Source: an uncultured Bacteroides sp. (GTDB taxonomy: Bacteria; Bacteroidota; Bacteroidia; Bacteroidales; Bacteroidaceae). Taken from it: DNA of 12,866 nucleotides. Position 1 is the first letter of the stretch, and each line of letters starts with the position of its first letter. This document shows, one piece after another, positions 1 to 7,531 of this stretch. Location of the stretch: positions 1 through 12,866 of the forward strand of contig CAAFUN010000167.1 in the NCBI GenBank assembly GCA_900766195.1, in the 5' to 3' direction. Made by a program: the position numbers and the translations under genes. Below the pieces are notes generated by a model, which was given only the letters and a program-made list of their open reading frames with translations, was not told the origin of the DNA and ran no database searches.

Positions 1-1093
1 GAGCCTTGTGGAAATAGAGATAACCACCGAAAATTTCGTCGGCGCCTTCGCCACTGAGTACCATTTTGATACCCATAGATTTAATAACACGTGCTAACAA
101 GTACATGGGAGTAGATGCACGAACAGTAGTGACATCATACGTTTCAATAAAGTAGATTACATCGCGTAGAGCGTCAAGACCCTCTTGTACGGTATAGTTT
201 ATTTCGTGATGAACGGTACCGATATAGTCAGCTACTTCCCGGGCTTTACTTAAATCAGGAGCTCCTTTTAGTCCGATAGCAAAGGAGTGTAGTTGCGGCC
301 ACCATGCTTCGGACTGGTTGTCCGTCTCAATGCGCTTTCCTGCATATTTCTTTGCTACTGCAGAGATAACAGAACTATCCAATCCTCCCGAAAGTAATAC
401 GCCATAAGGCACATCGCTCATTAGCTGGCGGTGTACGGCAGCTTCAAGAGCATCATGTACATCGCTTATCTTTGCATCGTTATTTTTTACGGCGTCATAT
501 TCAGTCCAGTCCCGTTTGTACCAACGATGCATTTTGCCCTCACGGCTCCAATAGTAGTGTCCGGGAAGAAAAGGTTCATACGTGTCGCAGAAACCTTCAA
601 GAGCTTTCAACTCACTGGCAAAGTAAATCTTTCCATCAGCATCATGCCCTATATATAAAGGTATAACGCCTATGGGATCTCGGGCAATGAGAAAATCGTC
701 TGTTTCTTCATCATAGAGTGCGAATGCAAAGATTCCATTGAGGTCTTCAAGAAAATCAATGCCTTTTTCTCTATAGAGGGAAAGAATTACTTCGCAATCA
801 CTACCAGTCTGAAAGGCATACTTACCAGAGTAGCGTGAGCGAATTTCACGGTGATTATATATTTCTCCGTTGACAGCCAATATCTGTTTACGATCGGGTG
901 AATATAAAGGTTGACCGCCACTTTGGGGATCAACAATCGAGAGGCGTTCATGAGCTAAAATAGCTGATCCACCTACATAGATGCCACTCCAATCAGGGCC
1001 GCGATGGCGAATCTTTTGAGCCATTTTCAGGGCTTTACGACGTAATTCGGGGGTCTGTGATTTTATGTTGAAGATTCCTGCAATTCCACACAT
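1..1093 (-). CDS. asnB: Asparagine synthetase B (glutamine-hydrolysing), C-terminal part cut off by window edge
   Basis: The reverse strand reads from ATG at 1093-1091 for 364 codons without a stop and runs off the left edge. The protein begins MCGIAGIF, so Cys2 becomes the N-terminal nucleophile after Met removal. Class II glutaminase landmarks are RHRGPD (29-34), Arg50 in HERLSIVD, the oxyanion pair Asn75-Gly76 in VNGEIYN, and Asp99. The synthetase domain follows, with the ATP-pyrophosphatase loop SGGLDSS (235-241) and SGEGADEIFGGY (347-358). By family knowledge, AsnB makes asparagine and glutamate from aspartate, glutamine and ATP in the cytoplasm. E. coli AsnB has about 554 residues, so roughly 190 C-terminal residues are missing here; this is window truncation, not a pseudogene. 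It lies 112 bases downstream of gltD on the same strand. No Bacteroides -7 box is visible in that gap, so cotranscription with gltBD is likely (inference). Confidence 0.96.
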   Translation of the reverse strand, partial: MCGIAGIFNIKSQTPELRRKALKMAQKIRHRGPDWSGIYVGGSAILAHERLSIVDPQSGGQPLYSPDRKQILAVNGEIYNHREIRSRYSGKYAFQTGSDCEVILSLYREKGIDFLEDLNGIFAFALYDEETDDFLIARDPIGVIPLYIGHDADGKIYFASELKALEGFCDTYEPFLPGHYYWSREGKMHRWYKRDWTEYDAVKNNDAKISDVHDALEAAVHRQLMSDVPYGVLLSGGLDSSVISAVAKKYAGKRIETDNQSEAWWPQLHSFAIGLKGAPDLSKAREVADYIGTVHHEINYTVQEGLDALRDVIYFIETYDVTTVRASTPMYLLARVIKSMGIKMVLSGEGADEIFGGYLYFHKA

Positions 1094-1140
1094 ATTCTAA
1101 TTTGTTTTGGGGGTTAATACTTTTAACTGATCTCTGTATC

Positions 1141-1188
1141 GGGTAATATGTACAGTTCATTCTTGCAGATTTACTGCATATATTACCC
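1141..1188. repeat. Inverted repeat in the gltD-asnB gap
   Basis: Arms GGGTAATAT (1141-1149) and ATATTACCC (1180-1188) are perfect 9-base complements. A smaller hairpin, TGCAG (1164-1168) and CTGCA (1174-1178), sits between them. The structure lies just after the gltD stop codon and about 50 bases before the asnB start. Neither strand shows a clear T-run after it, so a classic intrinsic terminator is not supported. It could be an RNA processing or stability element, an attenuator, or an operator. Its function is unknown. Confidence 0.45.
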
Positions 1189-1205
1189 AACAGTTAGAGT
1201 CATTG

Positions 1206-2549
1206 TTATTTCTTGTTTAAATAAGCATCTATATCCTCCGCTATTTTTCGTCCACTGGCCATAGCATGTACTACCAGACTGGCACCTCGTGAAGCGTCGC
1301 CTGCTACAAATACGTTTTCAGCAAACTTTGGTTGTTCCGGTTTTAAAAATCCCATGGCAAGCAATACCATATCAGCATCAATTACTTTCTTTTTCCCTGT
1401 GGGACTCAGGACAGAACGTCCTCCATTAGGATCGGGTATCCATTCTACTTCTTCCACTTCTACGCCACATACTTTGCCGTTTTTGCCGATGAACTGATTG
1501 GAATTGAGGCTCCAATGGCGTGTACAACCCTCTTCGTGACTTGAACTGGTTTTGAGTACAATAGGCCATTGCGGCCAAGGAGTTGCCGGATTGTGTCCAA
1601 CGGGAGGCTGCGGCATTATTTCTATTTGAGTAACACTTACAGCACCATGTCGCACACTTGTTCCTATGCAATCCGAGCCTGTATCTCCACCGCCTATGAC
1701 TAATACTTTCTTCCCTTTGGCATTGACTAGTTTATCTTTAGGAAATGTTTCACCATCCAGAATATGATTTTGTTGTGACAACATTTCCAAAGCTAAGTGT
1801 ATACCTTTCAGTTCACGTCCCGGTATGTTAAGATCGCGGGCTGTAGGTGTGCCTGTAGATACACAGTAGGCATCAAATCCGGCGGGTAGTTTATTTAGAT
1901 CAACTTCAACTCCCATTTCAAATTTAATACCTTCGGCTTCAAGTATTGCCATACGCCGGTCTATTACAGCTTTATCCAACTTAAAATTAGGAATGCCATA
2001 ACGGAGTAACCCGCCTGGCATGGGCTTACTGTCGAAGATTGTGACCTCATATCCCTTATGGTTCAAACGGTTGGCTACAGTCAGTCCTGCAGGTCCTGCA
2101 CCAATCACCGCCACCTTCTTACCATTACGATGAGGTGTTTTGGGTACGATGTAACCTTCGCGAAAAGCAGCTTCGGCAATAGCAGCCTCATTTTCACGAA
2201 TGGTGACAGGCTCGTCACAAGATAGTTTCAATACGCACGATTTCTCACACAGTGCAGGACAAATACGCCCTGTGAATTCAGGAAAATCATCTGTACTTGC
2301 CAGAATTTCATAAGCTTCACGCCATTTACCTTTATATAATGCGTCCTGATATTCGGGTTGCTTATTGCCGATAGGACATGCCCAATGACAGAAGGGTACG
2401 CCACAATCCATGCAGCGTGATGCCTGCAATTTGCGGTCGTGGCTATTCAAGGTCTGTTCCACCTGACTGAAGTCGGTGATACGTTCGTATACAGGGCGGT
2501 ATCCCGCTTCCTGTCTTGGTATATTTAAAAATGCTTTAGGATCTCCCAT
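1206..2549 (-). CDS. gltD: Glutamate synthase (NADPH) small subunit
   Basis: This 447-residue protein is close to the length of E. coli GltD (about 472). It passes electrons from NADPH through FAD and iron-sulfur clusters to GltB for reductive glutamate formation. An N-terminal ferredoxin-like domain carries cysteines C46, C49, C54 and C58 (pattern CMDCG..FC...C) and C97, C101 and C105 (CPALCEKSC), expected to bind 4Fe-4S clusters. The FAD-binding Rossmann motif is VIGAGPAG (148-155). The NADPH-binding motif is VIGGGDTGSD (284-293). A C-terminal FAD-contact segment reads GDASRGASLVVHAM (417-430). The start MGDPKAF is the only sensible Met before the Cys-rich domain. It follows gltB by 60 bases on the same strand, as expected for an operon encoding both subunits. 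No frameshift or missing key residue is seen. Confidence 0.97.
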   Translation of the reverse strand: MGDPKAFLNIPRQEAGYRPVYERITDFSQVEQTLNSHDRKLQASRCMDCGVPFCHWACPIGNKQPEYQDALYKGKWREAYEILASTDDFPEFTGRICPALCEKSCVLKLSCDEPVTIRENEAAIAEAAFREGYIVPKTPHRNGKKVAVIGAGPAGLTVANRLNHKGYEVTIFDSKPMPGGLLRYGIPNFKLDKAVIDRRMAILEAEGIKFEMGVEVDLNKLPAGFDAYCVSTGTPTARDLNIPGRELKGIHLALEMLSQQNHILDGETFPKDKLVNAKGKKVLVIGGGDTGSDCIGTSVRHGAVSVTQIEIMPQPPVGHNPATPWPQWPIVLKTSSSHEEGCTRHWSLNSNQFIGKNGKVCGVEVEEVEWIPDPNGGRSVLSPTGKKKVIDADMVLLAMGFLKPEQPKFAENVFVAGDASRGASLVVHAMASGRKIAEDIDAYLNKK

Positions 2550-2580
2550 GTTGATCGTTCTTTTTGCTTAATGAATTATG

Positions 2581-2608
2581 AATGAGGGTATGTTAGTGCC
2601 CTCTCATT
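2581..2608. repeat. Short imperfect hairpin between gltB and gltD
   Basis: AATGAG (2581-2586) can pair with CTCATT (2603-2608), extended by two G-C pairs past a small bulge. It lies immediately after the gltB stop codon in the 60-base gap before gltD. It has no following T-run. It may stabilise or process the gltB 3' end or adjust the gltB:gltD expression ratio, but it could also be chance. Confidence 0.25.
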
Positions 2609-2609
2609 A

Positions 2610-5600
2610 TTAATAGTCTCTCTGCATATCTGCAATTTTCTGCTGCAGCTTTTTCATTTGTTCTTCTTGCAACACTTTCTTATACTCAATGGGTACAATT
2701 TGTATAAACTGATCTACATAATGATTCCAATCATCGAGCATGGTACGAGCCAGTTTGGAACCGGTGTACAGGTAGTGTTGGCGAATGAGTTCATGGAGTT
2801 CCTTGCGATAGGAGGCTTCTTCAATAAGAGACAGCTCCACCATTTCCATATTGCAGAAATAATCAAAATTCTCATCTTTGTTCCATACGTAAGCTACACC
2901 GCCACTCATACCTGCAGCAAAGTTGCGTCCTGTCTGGCCAAGTACCACAACACGTCCGCCAGTCATATATTCACAGCAATGGTCTCCCACACCTTCGACA
3001 ACAGCAACAGCACCGGAGTTACGAACAGCAAAACGTTCGCCAACCCGCCCGTTGATATAAACCTCACCACTTGTTGCACCATACAATAAGGTATTACCTG
3101 CAATGATATTATTTTCTGCTTCAAAGTTACTGCGTACAGGAGGCAGTACGGCTATTCGTCCACCACTTAATCCCTTACCCAAATAATCATTAGCTTCACC
3201 TTCAAGCTTAAAGTTTACTCCCGGTACAAGGAATGCACCGAATGACTGACCAGCAGAACCTTTAAATTTTACATTCAACGTCTGTTCGGGCAACCCTTTT
3301 TCACCGTATTTTGTGGCAATAGCTCCTGAAAGCATGGCGCCTACAGCACGATCGGTATTGGCAATGGTATATTCCAATGAAATTTCCTTCAGATTATCCA
3401 AAGTTTCTGTAGCTGCATGAAGCATCTCTACATCTTTTACATGCTCAATACCATGTTGCTGATTAATGACGTGGCGAATGGCAGCATCATTGTCAATACG
3501 CGCCAATATTTTATCAAAATTAATAAGGCGATGTTTCAGCACTTTGTCATCTGGCTTGCGAATAATGAGGTCGGTACGTCCAATGATATCTTCCATCTTT
3601 TCCACACCTATTTCAGCGAGACGTTCACGTACTTCCTGAGCAAGGAATGTGAAGAAATTAACCAGATATTCACTGCGGCCATGAAAACGCTTGCGTAATT
3701 CTTCATTTTGAGTGGCTACTCCTACGGGACAAGTGTTTTGGTGGCATTTGCGCATCATTACACACCCTAATACAATCAAGGCGGACGTGGCAAACCCATA
3801 TTCTTCGGCTCCAAGCATAGCCATCAGTACAATATCCCGTCCTGTCTTTAACTGACCGTCGGTCTGAAGCATGACTTGTCCGCGAAGACCGTTGAGTACG
3901 AGTGTTTGCTGGGTTTCACTCAATCCCAGTTCTGGAGAGATACCTGCATATCGGATAGAAGAAGCAGGAGATGCCCCCGTACCACCTTCAGCTCCGGATA
4001 TTACAATTAAATCGGCTTTGGCTTTAGCTACTCCCGCAGCAATGGTTCCCACTCCACTTTCGGCAACCAGTTTCACACTGATCTTAGCTTTGGGATTAAC
4101 ATTCTTCAGATCGAAGATCAGTTGCGCCAAATCTTCGATGGAGTATATATCATGATGGGGCGGAGGAGATATCAGAGATATGCCGGGAATGGAATGACGT
4201 GTCTTGGCAATAACTTTGTCTACTTTAAATCCGGGTAACTGACCACCTTCACCAGGTTTTGCACCTTGGGCTACCTTAATCTGTATTTCATCGGCATTAA
4301 CCAGATATTCCGTAGTAACTCCAAATCTACCAGAAGCAACTTGTTTGATGGCGCTACGCATACTCGATCCGTCGGGCAGTGGTTTGAACCGTTCACTGTC
4401 TTCACCGCCTTCACCGGTGTTGCTGCGTCCGTGAATTTTGTTCATGGCAAGAGCCATTGCCTCATGTGCTTCACGACTGATAGAGCCATAACTCATCGCA
4501 CCGGTTACGAAACGGCGCATAATATTTTCTATAGGTTCCACCTTTTCAATAGGAATGGGACTGCGACGAAAGTCGAGGAAGTCGCGCAGGAAGATTGGTG
4601 CTTCCTTATTATCCACAATACTCGTGAATTCCTTAAATTTCTTATAGCTACCCAATCGGGTGGCTAATTGCAATGTGCTTATGGTTTCAGGATTCCAGGC
4701 ATGTTTCTCACCATCTTTACGATAGGCATACAAACCCATGCTGGGGAGTAATTCAGTGTCAAAGTCGGCAGCAAATCCGGCATCGTGGAAAATAATAGCA
4801 TCACGTGCCACTTCATCCAGACGGATACCACCGATGGTAGATTTCAGTCCGCCAAAGTATGCATTGCTCAATTCTTCGCTTAAACCTACCGCCTCAAATA
4901 TTTTGGCGCCACGATAAGAGCGGATGGTGCTGATGCCCATCTTGCTCATGATCTTAAACAGACCTTTACAGATGGATTTAATGTATTTCTTCTCGGCAGT
5001 GGCGTAGTCAAGCTGTATTTCCTTCTTTGTTACCAACTGATCAATAATGGCAAATGCCATATAGGGATTGAGTGCACTGGCACCAAAGCCAAGTAGCAAA
5101 GCGGCATGCATCACTTCGCGTATTTCACCGCTTTCTACCACTAAGGCAGTCTGTACGCGTTTTCCTACAGATATAAGGTGATGATGCACTGCGCTAACCG
5201 CCAGCAATGACGGAATGGCAGCATGAATAGCATCCACATCACGGTCAGACAATACAATATAGTTCACACCTTCCGTTACCGAATCTTCTGCTTGTTTACA
5301 AAGCTTAGCAATGGCTTCTTGCAATCCGGAACATCCTTTAGATACCTCAAACAGCATGGGAAGCTTCACCGTTTTGAATCCCTTATAACGAATGTTGCAG
5401 AGGATATCCAGCTGTCCGTTGCTCAAAATAGGATGATTTAGGCTCACCATCTTGCAGTGAGCGGGGCTGGGGGTAAGTATATTCATACCTACCGCACCGA
5501 TATATTCGGTCAGCGACATAACCAACTCTTCACGTATCGGGTCGATAGGAGGGTTGGTGACTTGTGCAAATTGTTGGCGGAAATAGTTGTATAATAACTG

Positions 5601-7154
5601 TGGTTTATCCGAAAGTATTGCAAGAGGAGTATCATTACCCATGGAGTTGATTGGTTCTGCACCATTCAATGACATCGGACCAATGAGACGCTCAATATCT
5701 TCTTTCGTATATCCGAATGTTCGTAGCATACGGTCATAATCTTTCACACTATGGGGAACAGTACGCCCGCTTTTCAACTCATCCAACTCAATGCGATTGG
5801 TGGTAAGCCATGTGCGATAGGGTTTGGCTTCAGCCAGTTGACGTTTCAATTCGCCGTCATAATAAACCTGTCCTTTCTCTGTATCTACCAGTAATATTTT
5901 ACCGGGTTGCAGACGACCTTTCTCTTTAATATCAGCAGGTTCAAAATCCATTACGCCAACTTCGCTGGCTACCACCATCATATCATTGTGGGTAATAAGA
6001 TAGCGTGCCGGACGCAGACCATTACGGTCGAGCATCCCACCCGCATAACGCCCGTCGCTAAATAGAAGTGCAGCAGGACCATCCCATGGTTCCATTAAAA
6101 TAGAGTGATACTCATAAAAAGCTTTCAAGTCTTCGCTGATTGGATTCTTTTCGTTGAAAGATTCCGGCACAAGCATAGCCATAGCATGAGGAAGACTCAG
6201 TCCACTCATTACAAGAAACTCCAATACATTGTCCAATGAAGCACTGTCACTCATTCCCGGCTGTATGATAGGACGAAGTTCCTTTATATTACCTAAGCCG
6301 GGAGAGGAGAGTACACTTTCACGTGCTTCCATCCATCCACGATTGCCGCGGATAGTATTAATTTCACCATTATGAGCCAATAAACGGAAAGGCTGGGCCA
6401 ATCCCCAAGTAGGGAATGTATTTGTGCTGAAGCGTGAATGCACCAATGCAAGTCCGCTGGTGAAATAATTATTAGTCAGGTCGGGAAAGTAATTGCGTAA
6501 TTGCAATGAAGAAAGCATTCCCTTATAAATAATGTTTTTTGTAGATAAAGACACGATATAGAAATCTTCTTTTGAAGGTATTTCTGATTTGCGTATTTTA
6601 TTCTCTATCTTTTTCCTTATTATATATAGCTTACGGTCGGCTGTTTCACTGTCCGTAAATCCTGTGATGAAGATTTGTTTGATGTCAGGTTCTGCAGCAA
6701 GAGCCGATTCACCTAATATTTCAGGACATGTAGGCACATTACGCAAGTGCATCAAAGTCAATCCTTCTTTTTCTATTTCTTCAATGACTATACTCAGAAT
6801 GGCCGATTGGTCTTTTTCATTTTTGGGAAGAAAAAGAAGACCTGTGCCGTATTTCCCTTTCTCAGGAACAGGTATACCCTGCAACAAAATAAATTCGTGC
6901 GGGATTTGTAGCATAATTCCGGCACCGTCACCGGTTTTATTGTCTGCGCCTTCTGCTCCACGATGACGCATATTCTCTAATACCTTGAGTGCAGATTCTA
7001 CTAATTCGTGAGATTTACCACCGTGAATGTTTACCAACATACCAACGCCACAAGCATCGTGCTCGTTAGCGGCATCGTACAAGCCCAACTGCTTGGGCTG
7101 TCGCTGGTAAGGCATTGCTTTTGTTTTGTTGTTAAAAAGTTCTTTTTTCATCAT
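2610..7154 (-). CDS. gltB: Glutamate synthase large subunit
   Basis: The 1514-residue protein matches the size of bacterial GltB (about 1500). It hydrolyses glutamine and channels ammonia to 2-oxoglutarate, making two glutamates with electrons from GltD. The class II amidotransferase nucleophile is Cys35 in DACGVGM, implying cleavage of a 34-residue propeptide. Other glutaminase residues are RHRGAEGAD (63-71), Arg241, Asn262-Gly263 in AHNGEIN, and Asp303. The central domain covers roughly 460-800. The FMN synthase domain follows, with GAMSYGSIS (885-893), SNTGEGGED (911-919), GEGGQLPGFKV (968-978) and SGAEGGTGASP (1053-1063). The 3Fe-4S cysteines C1131, C1137 and C1142 have the standard Cx5Cx4C spacing. 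A C-terminal Gly-rich beta-helix (GXXGXXXG repeats) spans about 1270-1430. The start is MM at 7154; Met14 is an alternative, still upstream of Cys35. It is first in the gltB-gltD-asnB group and divergent from glmS. Confidence 0.98.
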   Translation of the reverse strand: MMKKELFNNKTKAMPYQRQPKQLGLYDAANEHDACGVGMLVNIHGGKSHELVESALKVLENMRHRGAEGADNKTGDGAGIMLQIPHEFILLQGIPVPEKGKYGTGLLFLPKNEKDQSAILSIVIEEIEKEGLTLMHLRNVPTCPEILGESALAAEPDIKQIFITGFTDSETADRKLYIIRKKIENKIRKSEIPSKEDFYIVSLSTKNIIYKGMLSSLQLRNYFPDLTNNYFTSGLALVHSRFSTNTFPTWGLAQPFRLLAHNGEINTIRGNRGWMEARESVLSSPGLGNIKELRPIIQPGMSDSASLDNVLEFLVMSGLSLPHAMAMLVPESFNEKNPISEDLKAFYEYHSILMEPWDGPAALLFSDGRYAGGMLDRNGLRPARYLITHNDMMVVASEVGVMDFEPADIKEKGRLQPGKILLVDTEKGQVYYDGELKRQLAEAKPYRTWLTTNRIELDELKSGRTVPHSVKDYDRMLRTFGYTKEDIERLIGPMSLNGAEPINSMGNDTPLAILSDKPQLLYNYFRQQFAQVTNPPIDPIREELVMSLTEYIGAVGMNILTPSPAHCKMVSLNHPILSNGQLDILCNIRYKGFKTVKLPMLFEVSKGCSGLQEAIAKLCKQAEDSVTEGVNYIVLSDRDVDAIHAAIPSLLAVSAVHHHLISVGKRVQTALVVESGEIREVMHAALLLGFGASALNPYMAFAIIDQLVTKKEIQLDYATAEKKYIKSICKGLFKIMSKMGISTIRSYRGAKIFEAVGLSEELSNAYFGGLKSTIGGIRLDEVARDAIIFHDAGFAADFDTELLPSMGLYAYRKDGEKHAWNPETISTLQLATRLGSYKKFKEFTSIVDNKEAPIFLRDFLDFRRSPIPIEKVEPIENIMRRFVTGAMSYGSISREAHEAMALAMNKIHGRSNTGEGGEDSERFKPLPDGSSMRSAIKQVASGRFGVTTEYLVNADEIQIKVAQGAKPGEGGQLPGFKVDKVIAKTRHSIPGISLISPPPHHDIYSIEDLAQLIFDLKNVNPKAKISVKLVAESGVGTIAAGVAKAKADLIVISGAEGGTGASPASSIRYAGISPELGLSETQQTLVLNGLRGQVMLQTDGQLKTGRDIVLMAMLGAEEYGFATSALIVLGCVMMRKCHQNTCPVGVATQNEELRKRFHGRSEYLVNFFTFLAQEVRERLAEIGVEKMEDIIGRTDLIIRKPDDKVLKHRLINFDKILARIDNDAAIRHVINQQHGIEHVKDVEMLHAATETLDNLKEISLEYTIANTDRAVGAMLSGAIATKYGEKGLPEQTLNVKFKGSAGQSFGAFLVPGVNFKLEGEANDYLGKGLSGGRIAVLPPVRSNFEAENNIIAGNTLLYGATSGEVYINGRVGERFAVRNSGAVAVVEGVGDHCCEYMTGGRVVVLGQTGRNFAAGMSGGVAYVWNKDENFDYFCNMEMVELSLIEEASYRKELHELIRQHYLYTGSKLARTMLDDWNHYVDQFIQIVPIEYKKVLQEEQMKKLQQKIADMQRDY

Positions 7155-7208
7155 TCTAAGTTTACTTTAATATCAGATTATGACTGTTAGTCCTATCAAT
7201 TTGTTCTG

Positions 7209-7216
7209 CAAATATA
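7209..7216 (-). promoter_or_regulatory. Probable gltB promoter -7 box
   Basis: The minus strand reads TATATTTG, an exact match to the Bacteroidetes primary-sigma -7 consensus TAnnTTTG. It lies 55 bases upstream of the gltB start, giving a predicted leader of roughly 45-50 bases. No convincing -33 TTTG was found at the expected distance, which is common for these promoters. Confidence 0.5.
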
Positions 7217-7495
7217 ATAATTTATGTGCAATATGTCATTATTGTAGTTTTGTTTACTTCTGATAAAATACATATCTTTCTTTTGTATGTTTTAGATTAA
7301 ATGAAATATGGTGATTAAAATATTAATATGTAACCATATTGTGTTATTATTGTTTTAAATTAAAACATGTGTTAAATGGTTTAGTAATATTTTTCTCTTT
7401 GTACTTTTTTTAATAAAGTCATGGGTTTGCTTTAAACTCTGTTTTTTTGATAAATAAAATGGAAGAAAGAATATCTTATTGTTCACGAGAATATG

Positions 7496-7503
7496 TATCT
7501 TTG
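7496..7503 (+). promoter_or_regulatory. Probable glmS promoter -7 box
   Basis: TATCTTTG matches TAnnTTTG exactly and lies 28 bases before the chosen glmS ATG at 7532. Transcription would begin near 7508-7512, leaving a leader of only about 20-25 bases. The leader is therefore too short for a glmS ribozyme. It also argues against the upstream in-frame ATG at 7493, which would fall outside the transcript. Confidence 0.6.
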
Positions 7504-7531
7504 CATCACAAAATTAAATATTATAGGTAAT

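Larger units (their letters stand above)
7155..7531. other. Divergent gltB/glmS control region (no gene)
   Basis: This 377-base, strongly AT-rich stretch separates the two gene starts and shows no credible coding sequence. It holds one exact Bacteroidetes -7 box facing each gene (7209-7216 minus, 7496-7503 plus). Between them lie two inverted repeats. AATATGGT (7305-7312) pairs with ACCATATT (7333-7340). A near-perfect palindrome spans 7351-7367, with arms TGTTTTAA and TTAAAACA around one central A. These could be operators for a regulator acting on both directions, but AT-rich DNA yields such matches by chance. Confidence 0.6.

Noticed and set aside
431..666. Two overlapping plus-strand frames opposite asnB
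   Set aside because: They are antisense to intact asnB coding sequence and have no recognisable content.
2658..6966. Several plus-strand open frames of about 70-145 codons inside gltB (for example 2658-3089, 4266-4667, 6589-6966)
   Set aside because: They lie wholly opposite a complete, motif-rich gltB and show no recognisable domains, so they are antisense shadows.
7504..7531. Possible glmS ribozyme or riboswitch upstream of glmS
   Set aside because: The predicted leader is only about 20-25 bases, no conserved ribozyme core is visible, and this element is typical of Gram-positive bacteria.
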